Source of the DNA: CAUZJF01 sp965248605
GTDB taxonomy: Bacteria; Chloroflexota; Dehalococcoidia; Lucifugimonadales; CAUZJF01
Reading direction: 5' to 3'
DNA: 64,000 bases
Assembly (NCBI GenBank): GCA_965248605.1
Contig: CBDFJV010000007.1
Location: forward strand, 1,240,001 to 1,304,000
Made by a program: the position numbers and the translations under genes. Under the pieces are notes generated by a model. The model was not told where the DNA came from, did no database searches, and worked only from the letters and a program-made list of their open reading frames with translations. Below are positions 50,790-58,986 of the stretch, in pieces (position 1 is the first letter of the stretch; every line of letters begins with the position of its first letter).

Positions 50790-51980
50790 ATGACAGCCAT
50801 CAGAACACCTACTCTCAGCGCTGAAGAGGCGCGACAGCTTCACGACGAGGCCCTGGTTATCGACAGCCAGCAGCCTCCCGCGACCTATGGCTTTTTGTTC
50901 ACCGACACAATGCGGACCGCTGTCGACGAGCTCGCGGCACAGGGCCTGACTCGCGGCGAGATCGGCGACCGGATGGCCAGCATGGCCGCCCGAGAGATCC
51001 AGACATCGGAGGATGCGCGCCAACAGTATCTCGACCTGTGGAATCGGTCGGGCGTTACAGTGGCCAGCGCCACCTACGCAGGTCCCGGCGATTTCGTCGA
51101 GGCCTTCGAGGCGTCTGTCAAACGGCTGGCCGAGGCACGGGGCATCGTGGATGCTCTCGACGGAGAGCTCATGCTGATCCGCAACGCGGACGACATCGAG
51201 CGTGCTCACCAGACCGGCAAGCATGGCCTGATCCTCGACTTCCAGGACACGACTCCCATCGGCACCGACCTCGGGCGTATCGACATGTTCCACCATCTCG
51301 GTGTCCGAGTCATCCAGCTTACGTACAATCTCAGGAACCTGGTGGGAGACGGCTGCACGGAGGTCCACAAGAGCGGCCTGACATACTTTGGGCGCGAGGT
51401 CGTGCACCGGCTCAACGAGCTGAACATGATCGTCGACGTGAGCCACTGCAGCGAGCAGGTTGGATGGGATGCTCTGGACGTGTCATCGGCGCCTGTCGTA
51501 GTGACCCACTCGAGCAGCGCGGCCGTCTGCTACCACGACCGCGCCAAGGGCGACGATTTGGCTAAGGCGATCGCGGACCGGGGTGGGTTCTTCGGCGTCG
51601 TGGTGATCCCCGGATTCCTTCAGGAGTCGACGGAGGCCACACTAGACGACTTCGCGCGCCACGTGGAGCACCTGGTCGACGTCATGGGCATAGACCACGT
51701 GGGCGTTGGGAATGACAAGGCAGGGCAGGGCCCGTCTACCGAGTCGATGGTGGAGTACCCGCCAGACCTACCCGATTCCAGGCCAGGCTCCTTCGATTGG
51801 AGCGGCTTCCGTCCTGAAGAGCACCGAATGACGCCGGAGCACCACATCGTCGGCTACGACAACTTCGGTGACTGGCCGAACCTGACGATCAAGCTCGCCG
51901 AGAGAGGCTTCACTGAAGAGGAGCTACGAAAGCTCCTGGGTTTGAACTACTTGCGCGTGTTCCGGGAGATCGTCGGCTAG
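50790..51980 (+). CDS. M19 (membrane dipeptidase) family protein lacking the HxD motif
   Basis: A 396-residue amidohydrolase-fold protein of the renal dipeptidase family. LGVRVIQLTYNLRNLVGDGC, the bridging region ELNMIVDVSHCSEQVGWDAL, VVTHSSSAAVCYHDR and the late aspartate in MGIDHVGVGNDKAG are family features. The N-terminal metal motif, normally D-x-H-x-D in this position, reads ALVIDSQQPPATYG here, so the first zinc histidine is missing. The protein may be mononuclear, act on a non-peptide substrate, or be inactive. The ATG has a strong GGAGG site. Gene order suggests co-expression with the 45791-50764 genes. Confidence 0.82.
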   Translation: MTAIRTPTLSAEEARQLHDEALVIDSQQPPATYGFLFTDTMRTAVDELAAQGLTRGEIGDRMASMAAREIQTSEDARQQYLDLWNRSGVTVASATYAGPGDFVEAFEASVKRLAEARGIVDALDGELMLIRNADDIERAHQTGKHGLILDFQDTTPIGTDLGRIDMFHHLGVRVIQLTYNLRNLVGDGCTEVHKSGLTYFGREVVHRLNELNMIVDVSHCSEQVGWDALDVSSAPVVVTHSSSAAVCYHDRAKGDDLAKAIADRGGFFGVVVIPGFLQESTEATLDDFARHVEHLVDVMGIDHVGVGNDKAGQGPSTESMVEYPPDLPDSRPGSFDWSGFRPEEHRMTPEHHIVGYDNFGDWPNLTIKLAERGFTEEELRKLLGLNYLRVFREIVG

Positions 51981-52000
51981 TCGACTTACCTGTCAGGCGG

Positions 52001-52447
52001 TTAGCCTTTCACCCATTCGATGAACTCGAGCCAGTTGCCTTCAGGGTCTCGGGCGTAGCATATCCCTCGGCGACCGCCATCAGGGGCGTCCCTGAAAATG
52101 GGCGGAGTGACGAACTCTACCCCCTTTCCCGACAGGCTTTCGTATAGCTGCTGCATTCCCTCGACGTTGAAGCAGACATGGGACGCGCCGAGCTGGTGTT
52201 TGTCGAGATGACCTGAAGGGCTTTCGGGCTCAATGAAGTGGACCAGCTCCAGCAGGTGGGTGCCGTCGGGCTTGCCGACGAAAACCAGTTTCCGGCGGGC
52301 TCCGGCAACCCCGGTGTGGTCTCCCTCGGGCGGTGCGACGCTGTCCACCTCGCGCCGCACGGACAGGCCTAAGGTGTTGCAGTAAAAGTCGACCATCCCG
52401 TCGAGGTCCTTAACTACGACCCCCGAGTGGTTGAAGTCGGTTACCAT
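52001..52447 (-). CDS. VOC family (glyoxalase-type) protein
   Basis: A 148-residue metal-dependent vicinal-oxygen-chelate protein. It starts TDFNHSGVVVKDLDGMVDFY, with CNTLGLSVRREVD, LLELVHFIEP, GASHVCFNVEGMQQLYESLS and the ending ARDPEGNWLEFIEW, supplying the H, E, H and E ligand positions. The start ATG 52447 is behind GAGGAGG; a longer frame to 52690 is not supported. It could be an isomerase, epimerase or dioxygenase. It is on the opposite strand to the surrounding genes. Confidence 0.87.
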   Translation of the reverse strand: MVTDFNHSGVVVKDLDGMVDFYCNTLGLSVRREVDSVAPPEGDHTGVAGARRKLVFVGKPDGTHLLELVHFIEPESPSGHLDKHQLGASHVCFNVEGMQQLYESLSGKGVEFVTPPIFRDAPDGGRRGICYARDPEGNWLEFIEWVKG

Positions 52448-52583
52448 TAGTCGCCTCCTCGAGTGTCTGATAGCCGGACGAGTGTAGTGGATGGGCACAG
52501 GCATCGCAAGGAAGGTACTATATGACTGCAGTCGAATTGCCAAGCCCGACCGGCTAGGTGTATTCTTCGTACGCGGAACCGAC

Positions 52584-52829
52584 ATGCAACTCATCCGTTT
52601 CCTCGATACACCATATGCGTGGGGAGTCCTTGGATTCGCCATCGGCGGCGTCCTCGGCGTCACGGCTCTCTCCGTGTGGCTCGTGGCCATTGGGCTGGGC
52701 GCCTACCTCGTCTACGTCAGGCAGCACGGTCCACCGCAGCGGGGCACGGAGACCAGTCTATTCTCCGCCGGACCGGCGTTCATGATGAGCTGGGTTCTCG
52801 GATTCATCGTGAACGGCGTCGCGTTCTGA
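52584..52829 (+). CDS. small two-span membrane protein
   Basis: An 81-residue protein with two or three hydrophobic helices (YAWGVLGFAIGGVLGVTALS, VWLVAIGLGAYLVYV, and FMMSWVLGFIVNGVAF). The ATG at 52584 is preferred because the residues upstream of it do not look like a signal or membrane part. It sits 63 bp ahead of lutA on the same strand; no family is known to me. Confidence 0.5.
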   Translation: MQLIRFLDTPYAWGVLGFAIGGVLGVTALSVWLVAIGLGAYLVYVRQHGPPQRGTETSLFSAGPAFMMSWVLGFIVNGVAF

Positions 52830-52892
52830 GTCTCGGCTAAACGTGCCGTCCCGTGCGTCGACGACGTGATCTCTCCTCGTCTTCAATAGACC

Positions 52893-53666
52893 GTGGCCTC
52901 CCGATCTAAGCCAACAGAAGCCTCGCTCTTCGTCACTTGCATCGTCGACCAGTTCTACCCCGAGGTCGGCGAAGCCACCGTCTCGGTGATCCGCCGGCTG
53001 GGAGTCGATCTGGACTTCCCCGAGCAGCAGACATGCTGCGGCCAGGTCGCCTTCAACTCGGGCTTCTGGCGGGATGCGAAGCCGCTGGCGAAGCGCTTCA
53101 TCGAGCAGTTCAAAGACAAGCCCTACGTCGTCCTTCCTTCCGGGTCTTGTGCCGCCACCATACGGGTGTTCTACAAGGAGCTGTTGCATGACGCGCCCGA
53201 TCTGCTGCGAGCGGCTCGTGAGCTGGCGCCGAGGGTCTATGAGCTATCTGAGTTCATAGTCGATGTCCTCGGCGTCGAAGATCCGTTTTCCGTGACGGGC
53301 GCAAGCGACATCGGGCGGAAGGTGACCTACCACGAGGCGTGCCACCTCCGTCGCGAGCTTCATGCGACGACCCAGCCCAGGAAGCTAATCCGCTCCGTGC
53401 CAGGGGCGGAGCTTGTCGAGATGGACCAGGCTGACGTGTGCTGCGGCTTCGGTGGGACGTTCTCGGTCAAGTACCCGGATATCTCGGCGGCAATGCTGCA
53501 AGACAAGGTGGACAACATCCGCGACACCGATGCAGACGCCGTCGTCTCCTGTGACAGCAGTTGCCTGATGCAGATTGCGGGAGGGCTCGAACGCCAGGGC
53601 GTACCTGTCCGTCCCATGCACCTGGCCCAGCTTCTGGATGAGGCTATGGCTAGAGCGGACCACTAA
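52893..53666 (+). CDS. lutA: LutA/YkgE-type iron-sulphur protein
   Basis: A 257-residue protein of the CCG-domain class, part of the LutABC lactate oxidation complex or its relatives. Two cysteine-rich CCG domains are seen: QQTCCGQVAFNSG with LPSGSCAATIRVFY, then EACHLRREL, DVCCGFGGTFSVKYPDIS and SCDSSCLMQIAGGL. The start is GTG. In the usual operon lutB follows at once; here about 600 bp with a decayed toxin-antitoxin pair intervene. The oxidised substrate could be lactate or another 2-hydroxyacid. Confidence 0.9.
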   Translation: MASRSKPTEASLFVTCIVDQFYPEVGEATVSVIRRLGVDLDFPEQQTCCGQVAFNSGFWRDAKPLAKRFIEQFKDKPYVVLPSGSCAATIRVFYKELLHDAPDLLRAARELAPRVYELSEFIVDVLGVEDPFSVTGASDIGRKVTYHEACHLRRELHATTQPRKLIRSVPGAELVEMDQADVCCGFGGTFSVKYPDISAAMLQDKVDNIRDTDADAVVSCDSSCLMQIAGGLERQGVPVRPMHLAQLLDEAMARADH

Positions 53667-53683
53667 GTCCGCAAGGACAGTCG

Positions 53684-53989
53684 TTAGGTAAGACCTTGCT
53701 TGAGAATCCCGACCGCGGCCTGGACGATTTGCTGTCTTGCTTTCGAGGTCAGAACGCCGGCTTCACCGATTATCAAGCGCTCGTTTGCGGTGAACAGCTT
53801 CCCTGGACGGGCGTAGCTGTTCATTCGTAAAGAGCCGCTAGCAAAGCTGGACTCGGTGATTGTAAGACTGTGACTGTCACCTTACGGACGGCTCGTAACT
53901 TGACAGAGAACCCAATCGCCGCGGCCCGCAGGTGCAAGTACGACGGCAGGCTGAACTCGGGATAGGGTCAGATCGCTGAGGAAATGGGA
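53684..53989 (-). pseudogene. PemK/MazF-like toxin with a nonsense mutation and damaged start
   Basis: Reading the minus strand downstream of the antitoxin gene gives LSRVQPAVVLAPAGRGDWVL, CQVTSRP, then a TAA where the family has tyrosine, then GDSHSLTITESSFASGSLRM, NSYARPGKLFTANERLIIGE and AGVLTSKARQQIVQAAVGIL. All of it after the stop is in the same frame. The 5' end has no start codon and appears to have lost bases near the antitoxin stop, so the toxin is dead twice over. The line-up is good enough to name the family. Confidence 0.65.
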
Positions 53990-54217
53990 CTAAGACGACT
54001 GATCCGGCTGCACGTGAGACCACGCCGCATCCTCTTTCGGCCGGTTCCAGTCGGCCGCGAGTGCAGCCTCACTGAACAGGGCTGTTTCCAACACCTGCGC
54101 CCCGGGCTCGTCGTCCAGTATTACGACCAAGGCCCGCCGCGTTCCCGAGAGGCTCACTGTTTCCCGTAGGCGCACGTTGCCTGACTCGTCAATCGTCGCC
54201 TCGTAGGTTTGCAGCAT
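53990..54217 (-). CDS. antitoxin-like small protein
   Basis: A 75-residue protein, LQTYEATIDESGNVRLRETV then RRALVVILDDEPGAQVLETA and SEAALAADWNRPKEDAAWSH. The first part is an AbrB-like strand pair and the ending is the typical toxin-binding tail of antitoxins that precede MazF-like genes. I chose ATG 54217. The toxin immediately downstream is a pseudogene, so this is now an orphan antitoxin. It lies on the strand opposite to lutA and lutB and splits them. Confidence 0.65.
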   Translation of the reverse strand: MLQTYEATIDESGNVRLRETVSLSGTRRALVVILDDEPGAQVLETALFSEAALAADWNRPKEDAAWSHVQPDQSS

Positions 54218-54267
54218 AGGACACCTCTGATACATTCTACACGAGGGGTAGGCTAGCTGGTCAGTCC

Positions 54268-55701
54268 ATGAAACCCAAAACAAAAGAGTTCAAATCAGCC
54301 GCAGGCGTGGCACTCAACGATCCGAAGATCCAGTCGGGTCTGACGGGCCTATTCGACGGGTTTCACAAAGCCCGCGTTCGGGCAGCCGATGACACTCCCG
54401 GATGGGAAAAGATGCGGGAGCGGGCCCGAGCTGTCAAGGATCACACGATCGCCAACCTGGACTACTACCTTGAGATGGCCGAGACCAACGTCCGCAGGTC
54501 CGGAGGTCAGGTCTATTTCGCCGAGACCGCCGAATCGGCGAGCAAGTACATTATCGACCTGGCCAAGGCCAACGACGTGAAAACGGTCATCAAGGGTAAG
54601 TCGATGCTCTCCGAGGAGATGGGCCTCAACGACCAGCTTGCTGAACAGGAGATCGAAGCCGTCGAGACAGACCTGGGCGAGTACATCCTGCAGCTCGCCG
54701 AGCAGACGCCGTTTCACATCGTCGCCCCGGCCATCCACATGTCCAGGGGTGATGTTTCCGACCTACTCCACGACAAGCTCGGAACACCAAGGCTCGACGA
54801 CATCGACGACCTTGCCGCAGCTGCCCGGAACCAGCTCCGCGAGAAGTTCGTCCAGGCGGACATGGGGATTACCGGAGCCAACTTCGTCGTCGCCGAGACT
54901 GGTACGCTCGTGCTCGTGACTAATGAGGGCAATGGCAGGATGTGTACGTCAATGCCGCGCATTCACGTGGCGATCATGGGAATGGAGAAAGTCATCCCGT
55001 CGATGGAGGACCTGGGGATGTTCTTGCGCCTCCTGATTCGCTCGGCGACCGGCCAACGCATTACCAGCTACGTCACCACCGTGAACGGCCCACGCGCCTC
55101 CGACGAAGAGGACGGCCCCGACGAGTTCCACCTGGTGATCGTCGACAACGGCCGGACCCGGATCATGGCCGACCAGCAAATGCGAGAGGCCCTCAACTGC
55201 ATTCGTTGCGGCGCCTGTCTCAACGCCTGTCCGGTGTACCGCAAGGTTGGTGGACACGCATATGGGTGGGTCTATTCGGGGCCTATCGGCGCAATAGTTT
55301 CCCCGATGCTCACCAACATCAAAGACTCCAAGGATCTGCCGTTCGCATCGAGCCTATGCGGAGCCTGCCACGAAGCCTGCCCGGTCAATATCAACATCCC
55401 GCGCATGCTGCTGCACCTCCGGAAGGAGCTCACCGAAGGAGAGACTCATCCGGAGGCCAAGAGTGCCCCTGTATGGGAGAGGCTCACAATGAAGGGATGG
55501 CGCATGTCGGTCGCGTCGCCCGTTATGATGGGATGGGCCAACAGGCTCGGCCGGCTGGCTCAGGCCCCGTTCCTGAAGGGCGACCGGCTCCGGTGGCTCC
55601 CACCGCCCGCCTCGGGCTGGACTCGGTACCGCACCTTTCCGCGAGTGTCCTCGGCGCCGTTCCGGAATCGCTGGCGGAGATACCTGGCCAAGCGGGGATA
55701 G
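54268..55701 (+). CDS. lutB: LutB-type iron-sulphur/LUD protein
   Basis: A 477-residue subunit with an N-terminal LUD domain (GITGANFVVAETGTLVLVTN, NEGNGRMCTSMPRIHVAIMG) and a C-terminal pair of 4Fe-4S motifs, CIRCGACLNACPVYRKVGGH and CGACHEACPVNINIP. It is the length expected for LutB, ending in a cationic tail. It lies 24 bp upstream of lutC and is the core electron-transfer subunit of the lactate-oxidation complex, at the inner face of the membrane. Confidence 0.94.
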   Translation: MKPKTKEFKSAAGVALNDPKIQSGLTGLFDGFHKARVRAADDTPGWEKMRERARAVKDHTIANLDYYLEMAETNVRRSGGQVYFAETAESASKYIIDLAKANDVKTVIKGKSMLSEEMGLNDQLAEQEIEAVETDLGEYILQLAEQTPFHIVAPAIHMSRGDVSDLLHDKLGTPRLDDIDDLAAAARNQLREKFVQADMGITGANFVVAETGTLVLVTNEGNGRMCTSMPRIHVAIMGMEKVIPSMEDLGMFLRLLIRSATGQRITSYVTTVNGPRASDEEDGPDEFHLVIVDNGRTRIMADQQMREALNCIRCGACLNACPVYRKVGGHAYGWVYSGPIGAIVSPMLTNIKDSKDLPFASSLCGACHEACPVNINIPRMLLHLRKELTEGETHPEAKSAPVWERLTMKGWRMSVASPVMMGWANRLGRLAQAPFLKGDRLRWLPPPASGWTRYRTFPRVSSAPFRNRWRRYLAKRG

Positions 55702-55724
55702 GGGCCAGCAGAGTCCCAGCAGCT

Positions 55725-56474
55725 ATGAATGACGAGTCGAGCCGAGACCGCTTCCTGGCCAATGTACGCCGAGCCCTCGGGCGGTCAGACGCTGGGTCTC
55801 GGCCACCCCAAGATTCCCCGTTCCCCGGTAAAAGCGAGGTTGGAGAGCCGACCGTCGAAGCCGTCGGACGCGAGATGGACGACCGAGCCGACGAGCTATT
55901 AGAGCAGCTGGCGCAGTCAGCGTCGGACATCGGATGGCAGGTCGAGCGGGCCGCGTCGGCCGAGGTGGCCCTCGACTACATCGCCGACGTAGCTCGCTCC
56001 CTGGAAGCGAAGTCCGCCATGAGGTCGGCGCATCCTGTCCTCGACGGGCTAGACTTCGAATCGAGGTTTTCTGCGATAGGCGTCGAACTCGAGCTGATGG
56101 CCGTCGACGAATTCCGGGGCGACCTGGAAGGCCAGCGGGCGGACCTTCGCGAAAAGGTAATTAGGGCCGAACTCGGCATTACCGGCGTGGACTACGCTAT
56201 TGCCGAAACTGGCAGTTGCGTGATCGTCGCTAAGAAGGGCGTAAGCCGGCTGGTTTCCCTGCTGCCGCCGGCGTACATCGCCGTTGTTCGAAGAGGAGAG
56301 GTCCTGCCGAGCTTGGACGAGTTGTTCGTCCTGCGGCGACAAGATCTCCTCGCCCACGAGGGCCCGAGTTACATGAACATCATCTCCGGGCCCAGCCGTT
56401 CAGCCGATATAGAGCAGACCATCGTTCGTGGCGTTCACGGACCGGGCAATGTCCACATGGTCTTGCTAGGCTAG
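55725..56474 (+). CDS. lutC: LutC-type LUD protein
   Basis: A 249-residue LUD-domain subunit. It begins NDESSRDRFLANVRRALGRS and has RAELGITGVDYAIAETGSCV, VSRLLPPAYIAVVRRGEVLP-like text, and the C-terminal GPSRSADIEQTIVRGVHGPG with the RTADIE-type ending of the family. I chose ATG 55725; the frame stays open far upstream, inside lutB, but that part is an overlap artefact. Its stop codon TAG lies inside the CTAG target of MITE copy 1. Confidence 0.93.
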   Translation: MNDESSRDRFLANVRRALGRSDAGSRPPQDSPFPGKSEVGEPTVEAVGREMDDRADELLEQLAQSASDIGWQVERAASAEVALDYIADVARSLEAKSAMRSAHPVLDGLDFESRFSAIGVELELMAVDEFRGDLEGQRADLREKVIRAELGITGVDYAIAETGSCVIVAKKGVSRLVSLLPPAYIAVVRRGEVLPSLDELFVLRRQDLLAHEGPSYMNIISGPSRSADIEQTIVRGVHGPGNVHMVLLG

Positions 56475-56597
56475 TAGACCGAAATCTTTGAAATGAGGGG
56501 TAGCCGAGATTGGCGTGCTACGACGACAGGGCGGGTTTCAAACCCGCCCCTACCAAGCCGTAACCTCAGAACCCTTCAATACTAGGATGTTGGACCA
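56475..56597 (+). mobile_element. 123-bp MITE, copy 1
   Basis: Body flanked by CTAG at 56471-56474 and 56598-56601, identical base for base to copy 2. Ends TAGACC and GGACCA are imperfect inverted repeats. The middle has a perfect palindrome, GGGCGGGTTT-C-AAACCCGCCC. It inserted at the lutC stop codon, which is regenerated by the CTAG repeat. It carries no gene, so a transposase must act in trans. Confidence 0.85.
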
Positions 56598-56660
56598 CTA
56601 GCCTCTCGGCGCGTTCACTCAACCATGCCGACATGAATCGGCCTAGGCCGGCGTCGCTGG

Positions 56661-56680
56661 ATTCCGGCTTTCGCCGGAAT
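56661..56680. repeat. REP-like palindrome
   Basis: ATTCCGGC, TTTC, GCCGGAAT: 8-bp arms, followed by GACGG. The rest of the 56602-56810 gap shows no gene. Confidence 0.6.
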
Positions 56681-56810
56681 GACGGAGGCACATGAGGTCT
56701 CCAACTGTCACTGGCAGACCTTGACACCCCCGCTGTTAGTGTGATACAACTTACGCGTAAGTAACTGTGGAGTAAGGCGAAACGGACCCCGGCGGGAAGG
56801 AACAAGAACG

Positions 56811-57008
56811 ATGAGCAAATTTGGTGGCGGCGGACTCTTGGCCCTGGGGCTCATATTGGCGGTGACGGGGGTCCTGATACAGTCGGACATGCTTCAGTGG
56901 CTTCTGGACGTTATGGGCTCCATTTTCGTGATATCCGGTGTTATCGTCGGGATATTCGGCTTCGTGAAGATCGCCTTCGGCGGTAGGTCTCCATCCGCCG
57001 AGTTCTAG
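56811..57008 (+). CDS. small two-span membrane protein
   Basis: A 65-residue protein with glycine-rich N-terminus (SKFGGGGLLALGLILAVTG) and two helices, the second ISGVIVGIFGFVKIAFGG. ATG follows GGAAGGAAC at a suitable distance. No family recognised; not obviously connected to lutABC. Confidence 0.5.
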   Translation: MSKFGGGGLLALGLILAVTGVLIQSDMLQWLLDVMGSIFVISGVIVGIFGFVKIAFGGRSPSAEF

Positions 57009-57073
57009 ACGGCCAGCAGGTTGTTTTCCCAGATCCACTGCGGACGGTGGATCGAAGCACAAGGAGGTACGTC

Positions 57074-57247
57074 TTGGGCAAACAAAGTGACAGCGACAAC
57101 CACGCCAACCAACTGAACCCGAACAATGATGCCTATTGGGAATCCAGAGGATTGGAAGATCGTCCCGACGACTGGGAGGAACACGCTGATCAGGATAAAT
57201 CGGAGTCGAAAGACAAGCCGGATGTCGAAAAGTCAACCAGAAGATAG
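57074..57247 (+). CDS. small hydrophilic protein of unknown function
   Basis: A 57-residue protein, GKQSDSDNHANQLNPNNDAY then WESRGLEDRPDDWEEHADQ. The DNHANQLNPNNxAYW stretch recalls small unnamed proteins of other bacteria. The TTG start at 57074 is favoured by a strong AAGGAGG ribosome site eight bases before it. Confidence 0.6.
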   Translation: MGKQSDSDNHANQLNPNNDAYWESRGLEDRPDDWEEHADQDKSESKDKPDVEKSTRR

Positions 57248-57420
57248 ACGGCGATACCGCCCGCCGTTTGAGGTTGTCCGGCAGGCTCAGGGCGTCAAGC
57301 CGGGCGTCCAAGCCGAAGCCCTTCTGCTTGAGTGGCCGATTCGGGCGCGTTGACCACGCCGAAACCCGTAGGTATGATGTCGCTCGTCCCAAAGGGAATA
57401 CAGCCCCAGGAGGCGATGCG

Positions 57421-58431
57421 ATGCGCGTCGGCAGCGGCAATACGACCTACGAGTGGATCGACAACTGGGCGAAGGTGCCCGATAGCCCGAGCACGCGCGG
57501 GGGATGGTCGCATCACGGCGTGGTCGTTTCCCAGACCGGCGAGATTATCAGCTTCCACCAGGAAGACCGGACCGTCCTGGTCTTCGACTCCAGCGGCAAC
57601 CTCAAGCGGTCCTTCCCCAGCGGTCTGACCGAGGCCCACGGAATGACTCTTGTCAAGGATGGCGACACTGAGTTCTTGTGGCTCGCCGATAACGGCCGGA
57701 AGCGGCTTTCGACCGAAGGGTACGAGTACCCCGACGATAGCGCGCAAGTGAGTGGTCGCGTCGTCAAGAAGACGTTGGACGGCGAGACGGTATTGGAGCT
57801 CGAGAAGCCGCCACTCTCCGTCTACGAGACAGGCAATTACATGCCGACCTGGGTCGCCGTGCACGAAGAGCGGATGGGCGGCAACGGCGACGTCTGGGTC
57901 GCCGACGGATATGGTCAGAACTATGTTCACAGGTTCACGAAGAATGGCGATTACGTGGCGTCCATCAATGGTGAGGAGGGCGGCGCCGGCGCCTTCTCCT
58001 GCCCTCACGCGATCTTCATCGACCATCGGAAGCCCGAAGCCGAGCTGTACGTCGCGGACCGGACGAATGGTCGGGTTCAGGTCTACGACACCGAAGGCGG
58101 GTGGAAGCGGGTCTTCGGGAAAGACTTCCTGACCAGCCCCAGCGGCCTAGCGACCGACGGCGACCTCATGGTCATCGCCGAGCTAAGGGCGCGCCTGACT
58201 ATCGTCGACCTCGACGATCGGCCGGTGACGTTCCTCGGCGACAACGAGGAGGTCTGCGACGTGCCGGGCTGGCCGAACAACCAGGACGAGCAGAGCAAAC
58301 CGATACGGCCCAAGGTTCTCGAGCCGGGCAAATTCAACAGCCCCCACGGCATGACGGTCGATCCGGACGGGAACATCTACGTCGCTGAATGGCTTATCGG
58401 CGGCCGGTTCGTGAAGCTGGTCAAGGCCTAG
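57421..58431 (+). CDS. NHL/SMP-30-like beta-propeller protein
   Basis: A 336-residue protein built from repeated blades: GEIISFHQEDRTVLVFDSSG, GHGMTLV, GDVWVADGYGQNYVHRFTKN, AELYVADRTNGRVQVYDTEG and HGMTVDPDGNIYVAEWLIGG. These VADxxNxRVQVY and HGMTVDPDGNIYVAEW units are NHL-like, six in all. It may be a lactonase-like enzyme or a binding scaffold. ATG 57421 is preferred because of the preceding AGGAGG; upstream residues are not family-like. No signal peptide is visible. It follows the lut genes and could belong to the same catabolic island. Confidence 0.8.
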   Translation: MRVGSGNTTYEWIDNWAKVPDSPSTRGGWSHHGVVVSQTGEIISFHQEDRTVLVFDSSGNLKRSFPSGLTEAHGMTLVKDGDTEFLWLADNGRKRLSTEGYEYPDDSAQVSGRVVKKTLDGETVLELEKPPLSVYETGNYMPTWVAVHEERMGGNGDVWVADGYGQNYVHRFTKNGDYVASINGEEGGAGAFSCPHAIFIDHRKPEAELYVADRTNGRVQVYDTEGGWKRVFGKDFLTSPSGLATDGDLMVIAELRARLTIVDLDDRPVTFLGDNEEVCDVPGWPNNQDEQSKPIRPKVLEPGKFNSPHGMTVDPDGNIYVAEWLIGGRFVKLVKA

Positions 58432-58457
58432 GTGACTGTGACGGTCGCGTACACCGG

Positions 58458-58986
58458 TTATGCCTCGGTGAGGACATTGAGGCCTTGATTCGGGAACCTA
58501 CGGTCGAATGAATAGACGGCGGGGCTCCCTGCAGAGCGCGCCGAGGCCCAGATCAGGGCGTCAGCGACCGATACACGGCTCGAACCGCGGCACATTCCAA
58601 GTGCCTGAACGACAAGCCCTCGATCGAGGCTATGCAGGATTATGTTCTTCCTACGGACGAGGCTAGTAGACCGAAATCTTTGAAATGAGGGGTAGCCGAG
58701 ATTGGCGTGCTACGACGACAGGGCGGGTTTCAAACCCGCCCCTACCAAGCCGTAACCTCAGAACCCTTCAATACTAGGATGTTGGACCACTAGTCAGCCG
58801 GTCCAATATGGTGTCGCGAGGCACTTTGTAGAAAGACCGTAGAACGTAGGATGTTTCGGCTATGACCACGCCCGTCAGGTACAAGTGTTCTGTGTGGTCG
58901 ATAATATGGTTGGCGCTCGCTGCCGGTTCCGGAGGGTCGCCAGTCAGATATCGAACGACCACGCTCGTGTCTAGGAAGCCCGTCAA
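58458..58986 (-). pseudogene. vapC: VapC-type PIN-domain toxin split by a MITE
   Basis: The 5' part reads TGFLDTSVVVRYLTGDPPEP, then VVIAETSYVLRSFYKVPRDT and ILDRLTS. The 3' part, beyond the MITE, reads SLVRRKNIILHSLDRGLVVQ, GSSRVSVADALIWASA and VYSFDRRFPNQGLNVLTEA. Taking out the 123-bp MITE and one CTAG leaves 402 bases in one frame, 133 residues, with the four PIN acidic residues (D5, the E of AETS, the D of VADA and the D of SFDRRF) in place. The toxin is therefore inactivated by the insertion. Its partner vapB is intact. Confidence 0.85.
58668..58790 (+). mobile_element. 123-bp MITE, copy 2
   Basis: Identical to copy 1, flanked by CTAG at 58664-58667 and 58791-58794. It is inserted in the vapC gene. 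Two identical copies 2.2 kb apart imply recent mobility. Confidence 0.88.

Noticed and set aside
54942..55724. Long N-terminal extension of lutC inside lutB
   Set aside because: The frame is open by chance in GC-rich coding DNA; the LUD domain begins after ATG 55725 and the upstream residues are arginine/proline-rich shadow.
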